Positions 34,127-42,624 of a DNA stretch of 64,000 nt are shown piece by piece. Origin of the DNA: Mucilaginibacter sp. (GTDB lineage Bacteria; Bacteroidota; Bacteroidia; Sphingobacteriales; Sphingobacteriaceae); assembly GCA_028288305.1 (NCBI GenBank), contig JAQBOA010000064.1, forward strand, positions 38,826 to 102,825, read 5' to 3'. Made by a program: the position numbers and the translations under genes. How positions within the stretch are numbered: the first letter of the stretch is position 1; every line of letters begins with the position of its first letter. The notes under the pieces were generated by a model. It worked only from the letters and a program-made list of their open reading frames with translations. It did not search any database and had not been told where the DNA came from.

Positions 34127-36790
34127 ATGAAATTTAAATTTACACCCTTGCTGCTTATTCCATTTTTCTTTTTATCCTTCGGCCCCCCAATGCCAAGGGT
34201 TTTAATATTCACTAAGACAGCAGGTTACCATCATGCTTCTATCCCTGTGGGCGTCGAGGCGATTTTGAAACTTGGTAAAGAAAACAATTTTGCTGTCGAT
34301 ACAACTTCTGATGCTTCGATGATCCAGGAAAAGAATCTGCAGAAATACGCTGCTGTTATATTTTTAAGTACTACCGGCCCTTTGTTAACCAGTAATGAAA
34401 GAAATGATTTTGAGCGCTATATCCAGGCTGGTGGTGGCTATGTGGGAATACATGCTGCTGCTGATGCTGAATATGACTGGCATTGGTACGGCCGCCTGGT
34501 AGGCGGTTACTTTTCCAGTCACCCTGCACAGCAGGAAGCTGTATTGCATGTAGTTGATAAAACCCATATTTCAACAAAGCATTTACCTGATGAATGGAAA
34601 AGGAAAGATGAATGGTATAACTACAAAGAGCTGAATAAAGATATACATGTACTAATCACTATTGACGAAAACAGCTATAAAGGCGGCACAAACGGCGCTG
34701 TACATCCTATGGCATGGTACCACAATTTTGATGGCGGCAGGGCATGGTATACTGAACTTGGACATACCGATGAATCGTACAGTGACCCACTTTATTTAAA
34801 GCACATTCTTGGTGGTATTCAGTGGGCTATAGGCGAACATCAAAAATTAAATTATGCCAAAGCAACCACCGAACGCATACCCGAAGAAAACCGTTTTGTA
34901 AAAACACAGCTCCTGACAGGTACTTTTTTTGAACCAACGGAGATGACCATTCTACCCAACCTGGATGTTTTGATAACCCAGCGGCGCGGCGAAATATTGC
35001 TTTATAAAAATGCTACCAAAACCGTTAAACAGGCAGGCTTTTTAAACGCATACTGGAAAACAGTTCATACCAAAGGTGTAAACGCCGAAGAAGGAGTTTT
35101 AGGCATACAAGCCGATCCCGATTTTAAGAACAATCACTATGTTTATATTTATTATAGCCCGATTGATACCAGTGTGAACCGCTTATCGCGCTTTACATTT
35201 GTTAATGATACCATTGATAACAAATCGGAAAAAGTAGTATTACAGCTTTATTCACAACGCGAAATTTGCTGCCACACAGGCGGTTCAATTGCCTTTGGGA
35301 AGGATAACTTGCTGTTCCTGTCAACAGGCGATAACTCAACTCCGTTTGATGAGGGCGGAAAACCTCCTTATAATACGCACGCTTTTGCTCCGTTGGATGA
35401 CCGTCCCGGTAATGAGCATTACGACTCAAGGCGTTCAGCCGGCAATAGCAACGACTTGCGTGGAAAGATATTGAGAATAAAAATGAAGCCGGACGGCACT
35501 TACGATATACCGGAAGGAAACCTGTTTAAACCCGGAGAACCAAATACCAGGCCCGAAATTTTTGTAATGGGCGACAGAAACCCTTATCGTATTGCGGTAG
35601 ATAAAAAGAACAACAATTTATATTGGGGTGAAGTAGGACCGGATGCAAATAAAGACAGCTTAGATACAAGAGGCCCACGTGGTTACGATGAGTTTAACCA
35701 GGCCAGGTCTGCAGGTTTTTTCGGTTGGCCACTGTTTATAGGGCCAAATATTCCCTACCATGCTTATGATTATGCCACCGGTGTTTCAGGACCAGCTTTT
35801 GACCCTGCAAGGCCGGTAAACGAATCAAAGAATAATACAGGTTTAAAAGAGTTGCCACCTGCGCAGCCGGCTTTTATATGGTATCCTTATGGTCCTTCGG
35901 CAGATTTTCCGGAGTTAGGCTCGGGCGGAAGATGTGCAATGGCTGGCCCTGTTTATTATACGGACCTGTATCCTAAAAGCACTCGTTTTCCCGATTATTA
36001 CGATAAAAAAGTATTTATTTATGATTGGATAAGGGCCTGGATAAAAGTTGTGACCCTACAGCCAAATGGCGATTTTGACAAAATGGAATCGTTTATGCCA
36101 TTAACCAAGTTTAATGCTCCTATTGATATGGAAACCGGCCCGGACGGCAGAATTTATGTGCTGGAATATGGCAATGGCTGGTTTGCTAAAAATGCCGATG
36201 CCGGTTTAGCAAGAATTGACTATAACCGCGGAAACCGTGCGCCGGAAATAGCTAAAGTAAATGCCAGCAAGACTTATGGCGCATTGCCTTTAACAGTGGC
36301 GTTTACTGTTGCAGCAAAAGATCCTGAAAATGATAAAATGTCGTACACCTGGAACCTGGGTAATGGCGTAACGCGTAAAACACTGGTTCCAAGGCTTAGT
36401 TATACCTACACTAAAAAAGGTAATTATACAGCTACTGTTGATGTAAAGGACGACCTGGATGCTACTACAAAAAGTAAGCCTCTTAGTATACTTGCTGGTA
36501 GTTCAGCACCTGCGTTGTCAAGTCTCACTGCAAACAGTCCGGGCAAAGTGTTGATGTTATCTCTCGATTGCAAGACCTGTCATAAAATAAGTGAAAAATC
36601 AATTGGGCCTGCATTTACCGATGTGGCTAAAAAGTATCCCAATGATAAAGCTTCAATGGCTCACTTAACACAAAAAGTTACACAAGGCGGAAGCGGTGTT
36701 TGGGGCGATGTTGCTATGCCTGCACATCCGGCACTGAAACCTACAGAAGCTAAACAAATTATAAGCTGGATATTATCGCTTAAACAATAA
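34127..36790 (+). CDS. ThuA / PQQ-type sugar dehydrogenase / PKD / cytochrome c fusion
   Basis: The 887-residue protein is exported (N-terminal hydrophobic signal) and has four parts: a ThuA-like domain (about 24-235; GGGYVGIHAAADAEYDW, HPMAWYHNFDGGRAWYTELGH), a glucose/sorbosone-dehydrogenase-like beta-propeller (about 262-690; GVLGIQADPDFKNNHYVYIYYSP, GDRNPYRIAVD), a PKD domain (about 700-788) and a C-terminal cytochrome c with the heme motif CKTCH (about 814-818) and a likely Met ligand in GDVAMPAHP. It should oxidise a sugar in the periplasm and pass electrons to its own heme. A conserved operator-like block lies upstream and a terminator follows. Confidence 0.92.
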   Translation: MKFKFTPLLLIPFFFLSFGPPMPRVLIFTKTAGYHHASIPVGVEAILKLGKENNFAVDTTSDASMIQEKNLQKYAAVIFLSTTGPLLTSNERNDFERYIQAGGGYVGIHAAADAEYDWHWYGRLVGGYFSSHPAQQEAVLHVVDKTHISTKHLPDEWKRKDEWYNYKELNKDIHVLITIDENSYKGGTNGAVHPMAWYHNFDGGRAWYTELGHTDESYSDPLYLKHILGGIQWAIGEHQKLNYAKATTERIPEENRFVKTQLLTGTFFEPTEMTILPNLDVLITQRRGEILLYKNATKTVKQAGFLNAYWKTVHTKGVNAEEGVLGIQADPDFKNNHYVYIYYSPIDTSVNRLSRFTFVNDTIDNKSEKVVLQLYSQREICCHTGGSIAFGKDNLLFLSTGDNSTPFDEGGKPPYNTHAFAPLDDRPGNEHYDSRRSAGNSNDLRGKILRIKMKPDGTYDIPEGNLFKPGEPNTRPEIFVMGDRNPYRIAVDKKNNNLYWGEVGPDANKDSLDTRGPRGYDEFNQARSAGFFGWPLFIGPNIPYHAYDYATGVSGPAFDPARPVNESKNNTGLKELPPAQPAFIWYPYGPSADFPELGSGGRCAMAGPVYYTDLYPKSTRFPDYYDKKVFIYDWIRAWIKVVTLQPNGDFDKMESFMPLTKFNAPIDMETGPDGRIYVLEYGNGWFAKNADAGLARIDYNRGNRAPEIAKVNASKTYGALPLTVAFTVAAKDPENDKMSYTWNLGNGVTRKTLVPRLSYTYTKKGNYTATVDVKDDLDATTKSKPLSILAGSSAPALSSLTANSPGKVLMLSLDCKTCHKISEKSIGPAFTDVAKKYPNDKASMAHLTQKVTQGGSGVWGDVAMPAHPALKPTEAKQIISWILSLKQ

Positions 36791-36805
36791 TATTTAACAA
36801 CCGCC

Positions 36806-36843
36806 AGCAGGATAATTGATAACAGTTATCCTGCTTTTTTTAT
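36806..36843 (+). terminator. Rho-independent terminator after the ThuA fusion gene
   Basis: AGCAGGATAA (36806-36815) pairs perfectly with TTATCCTGCT (36826-36835), with a 10-base loop and a following T-tract. It separates the dehydrogenase gene from the TonB receptor gene. Confidence 0.92.
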
Positions 36844-36848
36844 TTATC

Positions 36849-36856
36849 TAACTTTG
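36849..36856 (+). promoter_or_regulatory. TAnnTTTG -7 element of the TonB receptor gene
   Basis: TAACTTTG is an exact TAnnTTTG match 17 bases before the ATG at 36874 and just after the terminator. No good -33 TTG was seen at the usual distance, so the receptor may need an activator. Confidence 0.55.
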
Positions 36857-36873
36857 TATCGAACTAATTCTCA

Positions 36874-39234
36874 ATGAAAAAACTATTTACCCTTTTATTT
36901 ATATTATTCGTTTATTGTTCAGCTAACGCGCAAAATCTAACTACTGTTTCAGGTGTTGTCACCAGTACAAAGTCGCAACCGGTTGCTGGTGCAACGGTAA
37001 CTTTGCTAAATACCAATTACAGCGCTGTAACTAACTCAGCCGGAAAATACACCATTAAAGGTGTCTCTGCAGGTAAGTATACTTTGCATATCAGTTGCAT
37101 AGCATATGCAGCAACAAACCAGTCAATTACATTAAATGGGCAGCAGCAAACGGTAAACATACAGCTTAGCGATGCAAATAACCGGCTGGATGAAGTGGTT
37201 GTTACCGCTCAAAAAAGAGAAGAAGAAGTTCAGCAGGTACCTATCAGTATTTCAACGCTTTCGGCAAAGGATGTTCAGGCATACAGATTACAAAATCTTA
37301 AAGATATTACAGCAGTAGTGCCAAATTTGTATTCGGCAGGTCCGGGTGATAACCGCAATGTAACCGGTATAAGGGGTATTGCAACAACATCCTATGATCC
37401 TGCCGTGGTAACTTATATTGATGGCGTTAACCAGTTTAGCCTGGATACTTATATTCCCCAGCTTTTTGATGTGGAGCGTATTGAGGTTTTGCGCGGGCCG
37501 CAGGGAACTTTATATGGAAGAAATGCTCTTGGTGGTGTAATTAATGTGATCACCAAACAGCCAACAAATGAAACAAGCGGATTTGCCGGACTGGAATTTG
37601 GCAATTACGGCGAGCAAAGATACAGTTTGGGTTTGCGTACTCCGCTGATAAAGGACAAGTTGTTTTTAGGCGTAGCGGGTACTTATTCGGGTTTTGATGG
37701 CTTTTATACCAATGTTTTTAACAATACAAAATTTGATAAGCAGCATTTCTTTTTAGGCAACTATTATCTTAAATTCTTAGCCAGCCAAAAGTTAACATTT
37801 ACACTGAACGTTAAAAATTATGAGAACCGCAATAACGGACCGTTCCAACTGGCCGCCAGCCCGGCAGATGCATTAAGTATGCCCTTTAAGGTTGATCAGA
37901 ATGCGACTACCAAAATGATTGATAATATATTTAACGCATCTTTATCTGCAAATTATACCGGCAGCAGCTTCAATTTCACTTCGGTAAGCTCATACCAGGA
38001 AAACTACAGGTATTATACCAACCCAATAGACGGCGACTTCTCCCCTCTTGATGCCGTTTCAATTATTAATAACTACGGCAATGACTGGAACAAGGTAAAA
38101 GTTGGTACGCAGGAATTTAGGTTTAGCTCGCCTGCCTCATCCCAATCGCCTTTAAAATGGACAGCAGGGTTGTACGGATTTTATCGCTACAGTCCTACCA
38201 AAACTGGAACACACTTTGGTGCTGATGCAGCTGCTGTTGGCTCACCTATTAATAATTTCACCAGCATCAATACAAATATTGAGCGTAATTACGGAGCAGC
38301 AGCATTTGGACAGGTGGTTTATACAATTGATCCAAAGTGGGATGTTACTGCAGGTCTTCGGTATGACGTTGAACACAAAAAAGAAGAAGTGAAAGGTGAA
38401 TTTCAACCCGACGGGCAAAGCGCTATAGTGACCCGACCGGATACTTCTTCGACAGCGAACTTTAACGCATTTACACCAAAGGTTACTGTTGCTTACCATT
38501 TAACCGATAACGATAACCTGTTTGGCTCCTACAGCAGGGGTTTTAGGGCAGGCGGAATCAGCCAGTTAGGCTCCGATCCTTCGCAACCGCCGCTTTATGC
38601 CTATAAACCGGAGTACAGTGATAATTATGAGGTTGGATCGAAAAACACATTCCTAAATAAAAGGCTGCGCGTAAATATTTCAGCATTTTACACGCTGGTA
38701 AATAATGCGCAAGTGCCAACCCTGATATTGCCTGACGCTATTACTGTTACTAAAAATGCCGGAAAGCTGAACAGTAAAGGTATCGAGGCTGAGATTGCTG
38801 CTACCTTATTAAAAGGCTTTGATATAGATTATAACTTTGGCTATACCCATGCCCGCTATACCGATCTTAATGTTGCCAATAATGGCCAGGTATTAAATTT
38901 AAAAGGCAATCACCAGGTTTACACGCCTGACGTAACTTCAATGCTGGCCCTGCAATATACTTATGAACTTAATGGAACACCTAACGTTCAATTAATAGCA
39001 CGCGGCGAATGGCGTTACCTTGGCAACGAATATTTCGATCTGGCTAACCAAATTGAGCAAAAAGCCTACAGCTTATTTAATGCCCATATTGGTGTAAGCA
39101 CTAAAAGATTTGATGTGTTTTTATGGGGCAGCAATTTAGCCGATAAGCACTATTTAGATTATGCTTATGATTTTGGCGCTTCACACCTGGGTAATCCTAG
39201 AACTTATGGTGTTAGTTTAAGAACTAATTTTTAA
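36874..39234 (+). CDS. TonB-dependent receptor
   Basis: The 786-residue protein has a signal peptide (MKKLFTLLFILFVYCSANAQ), a carboxypeptidase-like regulatory domain (about 22-105), a TonB-box/plug region (DEVVVTAQKREEEVQQVPISIS; GIRGIATTSYDPAVVTYIDGV; VERIEVLRGPQGTLYGRNALGGVINVITK) and a 22-strand-type barrel ending GVSLRTNF. It imports a substrate across the outer membrane using TonB energy. It lacks a SusD partner, so it resembles the iron-siderophore/small-molecule type more than a SusC. Position suggests uptake of a sugar or of the product of the adjacent oxidase. Confidence 0.95.
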   Translation: MKKLFTLLFILFVYCSANAQNLTTVSGVVTSTKSQPVAGATVTLLNTNYSAVTNSAGKYTIKGVSAGKYTLHISCIAYAATNQSITLNGQQQTVNIQLSDANNRLDEVVVTAQKREEEVQQVPISISTLSAKDVQAYRLQNLKDITAVVPNLYSAGPGDNRNVTGIRGIATTSYDPAVVTYIDGVNQFSLDTYIPQLFDVERIEVLRGPQGTLYGRNALGGVINVITKQPTNETSGFAGLEFGNYGEQRYSLGLRTPLIKDKLFLGVAGTYSGFDGFYTNVFNNTKFDKQHFFLGNYYLKFLASQKLTFTLNVKNYENRNNGPFQLAASPADALSMPFKVDQNATTKMIDNIFNASLSANYTGSSFNFTSVSSYQENYRYYTNPIDGDFSPLDAVSIINNYGNDWNKVKVGTQEFRFSSPASSQSPLKWTAGLYGFYRYSPTKTGTHFGADAAAVGSPINNFTSINTNIERNYGAAAFGQVVYTIDPKWDVTAGLRYDVEHKKEEVKGEFQPDGQSAIVTRPDTSSTANFNAFTPKVTVAYHLTDNDNLFGSYSRGFRAGGISQLGSDPSQPPLYAYKPEYSDNYEVGSKNTFLNKRLRVNISAFYTLVNNAQVPTLILPDAITVTKNAGKLNSKGIEAEIAATLLKGFDIDYNFGYTHARYTDLNVANNGQVLNLKGNHQVYTPDVTSMLALQYTYELNGTPNVQLIARGEWRYLGNEYFDLANQIEQKAYSLFNAHIGVSTKRFDVFLWGSNLADKHYLDYAYDFGASHLGNPRTYGVSLRTNF

Positions 39235-39251
39235 TATCATCATTGTTAATC

Positions 39252-39286
39252 AAGCCTTATTGCGTCAAATTGACGCAATAAGGCTT
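39252..39286. promoter_or_regulatory. Perfect 35-bp palindrome containing 25-bp motif (copy 2)
   Basis: Arms of 17 bases, AAGCCTTATTGCGTCAA and its exact complement, surround a single A. Its inner 25 bp (39257-39281) match the palindromes at 33932 and 39378. It lies 17 bp after the TonB receptor stop, so it can also act as a hairpin at the 3' end of that transcript. Confidence 0.7.
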
Positions 39287-39347
39287 ATGATCTTTCTCTT
39301 CCAAACTTCAATTATCTGATTGAAAGTAATTTATCTCGATAAATAAT

Positions 39348-39407
39348 ATTTTGAAATCTGGAAAATTGTCCTTTCCTTTATTGCGTAAAAATTACGTAAT
39401 AAAGTTT
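39348..39407. promoter_or_regulatory. Conserved upstream block with 25-bp palindrome (copy 3)
   Basis: This block shares about 53 of 60 bases with 33902-33961, including GTCCTTTCCTTTATTGCGT. Its palindrome TTATTGCGT-aaaaatt-ACGTAATAA spans 39378-39402 and ends 43 bp before the TIM-barrel gene. Position suits an operator of that gene. Confidence 0.72.
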
Positions 39408-39445
39408 CAAACTTATTACCCTTAAACGAAACCAAATTATAAATC

Positions 39446-40288
39446 ATGAAGAAAATTTTATTCATTGCAGCATTAATGCTGCTTTTTTTAGCATCAACTA
39501 TGGTTAATGCCCAGTCGAACCAATCAAAAGAATGGAAGCTTGGTGTTGCCCTATGGACATTTCACAACTTTTCACTTGCCGAATCTATCAGGAAGGTAGA
39601 TAGTGCAGGATTGCATTATATTGAGGGATCGGTATTTCAAAAGGCGGGTAACGAGCTGGAGCAATCAAGCGTAATGGGCTTATCGCCTGAGGGAATAGAG
39701 AAGTTGAAAAGCTATATGGCGGAGCATAAAATAAAAATGCCATCCATTTATATTTTTGGCGGGAAGACATTAAACAGCTGGGTAAGCGGGTTTGAGCTTG
39801 CCAAAAAGCTTAATGTTGAGTTTGTTACAGCCGAACCACCAAAAGCGCTGTGGGACAGTATTGATAACCTTGCGGGAACTTATCATTTAAAGGTTGCCCT
39901 GCACAACCATTGGAAAGGCATGAGCATTTACTGGCACCCGGATTCTGTTTTAGCTGCACTAAAGGGCCATCCAAATTTTGGTGCATGTCCTGATCTGGGC
40001 CACTGGCCAAAAAGCGGTATTGATGCTGTTGAAGGGTTAAGAAAATTACAAGGGCATATTCTGGCTATTCACCTTAAAGATTGTGATCAACTAAATAATA
40101 CCAAAGCGAATGATGTTAATATAGGAACCGGCGTGGTGAACTTTCCGGCTGCATTTGCTGAATTAAAAAGACAGAAATATAATGGCTATATCTATATTGA
40201 AAGGGATGCCAATTATAAACCAAGTAATCTGCCTTCAGTAATTGAAGAAGTTAAATATTATAACGAGCAGGTGGCTAAATTGAAATAG
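39446..40288 (+). CDS. Secreted sugar phosphate isomerase/epimerase-like TIM-barrel protein
   Basis: The 280-residue protein has a signal peptide (about 1-22) and an AP-endonuclease-2/xylose-isomerase-like TIM barrel: LGVALWTFHNFSLAESIRKVDSAGLHYIEGS, VALHNHWKG, FGACPDLGHWPKSGIDAVEGLRKLQGHILAIHLKDCDQ, and GYIYIERDA. The metal-binding Glu (EGS), His (HNHW), Asp/His (DLGHW), His (HLKD) and Glu (IERD) are present. In characterised relatives such enzymes act on keto or phosphorylated sugars. Being exported, it more probably acts on a free sugar or 3-keto derivative formed by the nearby dehydrogenases. Confidence 0.85.
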   Translation: MKKILFIAALMLLFLASTMVNAQSNQSKEWKLGVALWTFHNFSLAESIRKVDSAGLHYIEGSVFQKAGNELEQSSVMGLSPEGIEKLKSYMAEHKIKMPSIYIFGGKTLNSWVSGFELAKKLNVEFVTAEPPKALWDSIDNLAGTYHLKVALHNHWKGMSIYWHPDSVLAALKGHPNFGACPDLGHWPKSGIDAVEGLRKLQGHILAIHLKDCDQLNNTKANDVNIGTGVVNFPAAFAELKRQKYNGYIYIERDANYKPSNLPSVIEEVKYYNEQVAKLK

Positions 40289-40338
40289 CAGCTAAAAGAA
40301 TTCATCAAGCAACTATAAACCATTAAAAATTAAAAATC

Positions 40339-40695
40339 ATGTTAAAAAAAACACTCATCCTTGTAGCAATGGTACTGCTACTAACAGCCTTTCGTTTAGC
40401 CGACAGTCCACTAACAGGCCATTGGACAGGCAAAATTATGGATCAATATGATATTGCCTATGATTTTAAAGCTGACAGCACTACGTTTACCGGTACCGTA
40501 ACCGGGCCGGATGGAAACTCCTCTCCTATCTCTAACGGAGTTATAAAGGTCGATTCTATATTTTTCAAAATGCCATCACAAACCGGCGGCGACGCCATAC
40601 CTGTTAAAGGCAAGCTAAAAGCAGATATGTTGTCCATAGCATTTACTGCCCAGGGTTTTGATATTACCTGCGATTTGAAGAAAACTGTTAAATAA
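40339..40695 (+). CDS. Small secreted beta-rich protein
   Basis: The 118-residue protein has a signal peptide (MLKKTLILVAMVLLLTAFRLA) and a mature domain of alternating strands: LTGHWTGKIMDQYDIAYDFKADSTTFTGTVTGPDG, ISNGVIKVDSIFFKMPS, IPVKGKLKADMLSIAFTAQG, FDITCDLKK. This pattern (GxWxG...Y.Y.FKADG...TGT) is found in small lipocalin-like barrels in Bacteroidota sugar loci. Function unknown. It starts 50 bp after the TIM-barrel gene, so the two are probably one operon under the upstream palindrome. Confidence 0.72.
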   Translation: MLKKTLILVAMVLLLTAFRLADSPLTGHWTGKIMDQYDIAYDFKADSTTFTGTVTGPDGNSSPISNGVIKVDSIFFKMPSQTGGDAIPVKGKLKADMLSIAFTAQGFDITCDLKKTVK

Positions 40696-40704
40696 TAAGG
40701 CCAG

Positions 40705-40849
40705 TTAAGTACTAGAATAAATATCGAACACTGAATTTCGAATATCGAACGTCGAAGTTAAGAAGAAAAGATTTACTTCATCCCGGTATCTATTGGGATT
40801 CAACATTCGTTATTCGAAATTCATTATTCGTTATTATATCTTAACTTAA
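40705..40849. repeat. Palindromic MITE-like element with ATCGAA-type units
   Basis: The left half holds AATATCGAAC, TGAATTTCGAATATCGAAC and GTCGAA. The right half is a diverged reverse complement of it (ATTCGTTATTCGAAATTCA and TTATATCTTAACTTAA). At the centre is a decayed ATCCCGGTATCTATTGGGAT palindrome (40780-40799). It has no coding capacity. Confidence 0.6.
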
Positions 40850-40985
40850 TGACATGGGCAGGGCCGTGGGCATAGCACTTAAGTTGCATACCTACGGCAT
40901 GCTATTATTCGTATATTTTTAATTCTACCGAGCTTTTGCTCCTCTGGAGCATTATATCTCACCTTATTCTATCAAGTAATAAGCC
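40850..40985. other. Possible second intergenic repeat
   Basis: This non-coding stretch at the 3' side of the NrtR-type gene has GC-rich islands (GGGCAGGGCCGTGGGC, CTACGGCATGC, CTACCGAGC) and a small hairpin GCTCC-tct-GGAGC (40937-40949). Its composition differs from that of the neighbouring AT-rich gaps and suggests a repetitive element. No second copy is in the window. Confidence 0.35.
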
Positions 40986-41768
40986 TTAAAATACAATTAC
41001 TACATCCTTTTTAAGAGCTTCCTCGTATTTTTCCTTATTGAACTCATATAAAAAAGGCGCCCGGTGCTGCCCTATCTTTCTTTTCTCTTCCAGCTTAACC
41101 AATATCCCTAAAGCCATCAGCTTATTGGGGAAATTGCGCCTGTCCAGCTTTTTATTAAGGATGGTTTCATAAAGCATATGAATTTCCGGCAGGGTAAATT
41201 TGTCGGCCAATAATTTATAACCTATTGGTTGGTGATAAATCTGGACCCGCATAGTAGCCAAAGCCTTTTCTATTATTTCATTATGGTCAAATAATAATTC
41301 GGGCAAATCAGTAACATTATGCCATTCAAATTCATCATGGAAAAAGTCTGGGGTTAACTCAACTTTTGAAAATTCGACCAATGCATAGTAGCCAATTGAG
41401 ATAGTTCGTTTAAGCAGCCAGTTATCTGCTCCAAACATCTCTTTGTAGTCGTGAGGGAAATATTTTAGATGCCAATGAGCCAACCTATCCTCATCATCAC
41501 CAAATGTATGAAATTGCTGCAAAAAGATATCATCAAGACTTGTCCGCTCTTTTAATATCCTGACAGACGCCTGGCTTAGCGTTTCTTCAATTTTTATAAA
41601 TCCCCCCGGCAAACCCCATCCATTTATCCATGGATACCTGGCAAGCAGAACTTTTAATTGCTGGTCGTGGTAACCAAAAATTACACAATCAATAGTAACC
41701 TGGGGAAAATAAGTTTTATAGCCGTTCTTTATAAAATCAATTAACTCTGCTTCTGATTGCATATACAA
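40986..41768 (-). CDS. NrtR-type regulator (degenerate Nudix plus winged helix)
   Basis: The 260-residue protein has an N-terminal Nudix fold (about 20-165; VTIDCVIFGYHDQQLKVLLARYPWINGWGLPGGFIKIEE) and a C-terminal winged helix (about 175-250; YKLLADKFTLPEIHMLYETILNKKLDRRNFPNKLMALGILVKL). The Nudix box (G56-x5-E62-x7-R70) has lost key residues: Ile71 for Glu, Arg75 for Glu and Ser77 for Gly. Hydrolysis is unlikely, and ligand-sensing transcription control, as in NrtR and Bacteroides AraR, is likely. It is the only specific regulator near the 34-40.7 kb sugar locus and so the candidate binder of the 25-bp palindromes. Confidence 0.88.
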   Translation of the reverse strand: MYMQSEAELIDFIKNGYKTYFPQVTIDCVIFGYHDQQLKVLLARYPWINGWGLPGGFIKIEETLSQASVRILKERTSLDDIFLQQFHTFGDDEDRLAHWHLKYFPHDYKEMFGADNWLLKRTISIGYYALVEFSKVELTPDFFHDEFEWHNVTDLPELLFDHNEIIEKALATMRVQIYHQPIGYKLLADKFTLPEIHMLYETILNKKLDRRNFPNKLMALGILVKLEEKRKIGQHRAPFLYEFNKEKYEEALKKDVVIVF

Positions 41769-41851
41769 ACTTAAACGCTAAAGTGGTATTTAAGGTAAAA
41801 ATGTGAATTTTATTGGGGGAATTGTTTGATTTTTAATTATCTATCAACTTA

Positions 41852-41960
41852 GTTCAAGTCTTCGTTTAAATTTAATCTTATTTTAGCGTCCACGCTAAAG
41901 CGTATTAGCGTGAGCGTGGATGCTCACAACTTTTTCTGTTCAATCGAAAGACGTTTGAAC
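41852..41960. repeat. MITE-like palindromic element, copy A
   Basis: The left end is GTTCAAGTCTTCG, the right end GTTCAATCGAAAGACG then TTTGAAC. The inner part TTAGCGTCCACGCTAA / GCGTGAGCGTGGATGC is a nested inverted repeat. The layout matches copy B at 43331-43442. It lies just upstream of the DinB gene and contributes a spurious in-frame GTG at 41910. Confidence 0.75.
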
Positions 41961-42002
41961 GAACAAGAATTGTCTTTATATTTAAATTATTTGATCCTCT
42001 TT

Positions 42003-42509
42003 ATGCAAAAAACTGAATGGTTCAAAAGAAAATTCCCAATAATTGAAGACAATGGGATTTTGCCTTCAATTATTGAACGTTTAAGCGGAACACCAGCACG
42101 GATCGAAGAAATAGTTGGTGAGTTAAAACCTGATATATTAACATTGAAACATGAGGGAAAGTGGTCAGTCAAAGAAGAAATTGGCCATCTATCAGACCTT
42201 GAACCCCTATGGCTTGGCAGACTTGACGACCTCATAAACGGATTGGCTGAATTAAGAACTGCGGATTTAACTAATCAAAAAACACATACTGCAAATCATA
42301 ATGCAACAGAAATGAAAAAATTATTGCAAGGTTTCAGGGAACAAAGGCAAATATTTGTAAACAAGCTTATAGGTTTGAATGATAAACAATTGCTAAACTC
42401 ATCCTTACATCCGCGTTTAAAAACCTCGATGAGGATTATTGACCTGGGCTATTTTGTTGCTGAACATGACGACCACCACCTTGCAAACATTCGGGGAATT
42501 TTAAGATAA
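42003..42509 (+). CDS. DinB family protein
   Basis: From the ATG at 42003 the protein is 168 residues, MQKTEWFKRKFPIIEDNG..., a four-helix bundle of the DinB/YfiT type: LPSIIERLSGTPARIEEIVGEL, then KWSVKEEIGHLSDLEPLWLGRLDDL with the first metal-binding His, and a C-terminal DLGYFVAEHDDHHLANIRGIL with the HDDHH cluster. These proteins bind a metal and include thiol-dependent S-transferases and hydrolases; the role here is unknown. A longer reading frame from GTG 41910 would translate the repeat element and is rejected. It has no operon partner. Confidence 0.87.
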   Translation: MQKTEWFKRKFPIIEDNGILPSIIERLSGTPARIEEIVGELKPDILTLKHEGKWSVKEEIGHLSDLEPLWLGRLDDLINGLAELRTADLTNQKTHTANHNATEMKKLLQGFREQRQIFVNKLIGLNDKQLLNSSLHPRLKTSMRIIDLGYFVAEHDDHHLANIRGILR

Positions 42510-42624
42510 GTTGGTTGAAAACAAAAGTCTTTAGCGGGCGAGATAAATATGGTTTAAATGTTAATATATTAGAACTTTAAATCTGTGAACCAAAAAATGC
42601 GAAATCATTTATAAAATCAATAAA

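Noticed and set aside
36874-39234. A SusC-type receptor of a polysaccharide-utilisation locus
   Set aside because: No SusD gene follows, and the plug and barrel length fit the general TonB-dependent receptor type better.
41910-42002. N-terminal extension of the DinB gene from a GTG
   Set aside because: These 31 codons read through the repeat element; the DinB-type fold begins at the ATG at 42003, and the same peptide appears in copy B with no gene.
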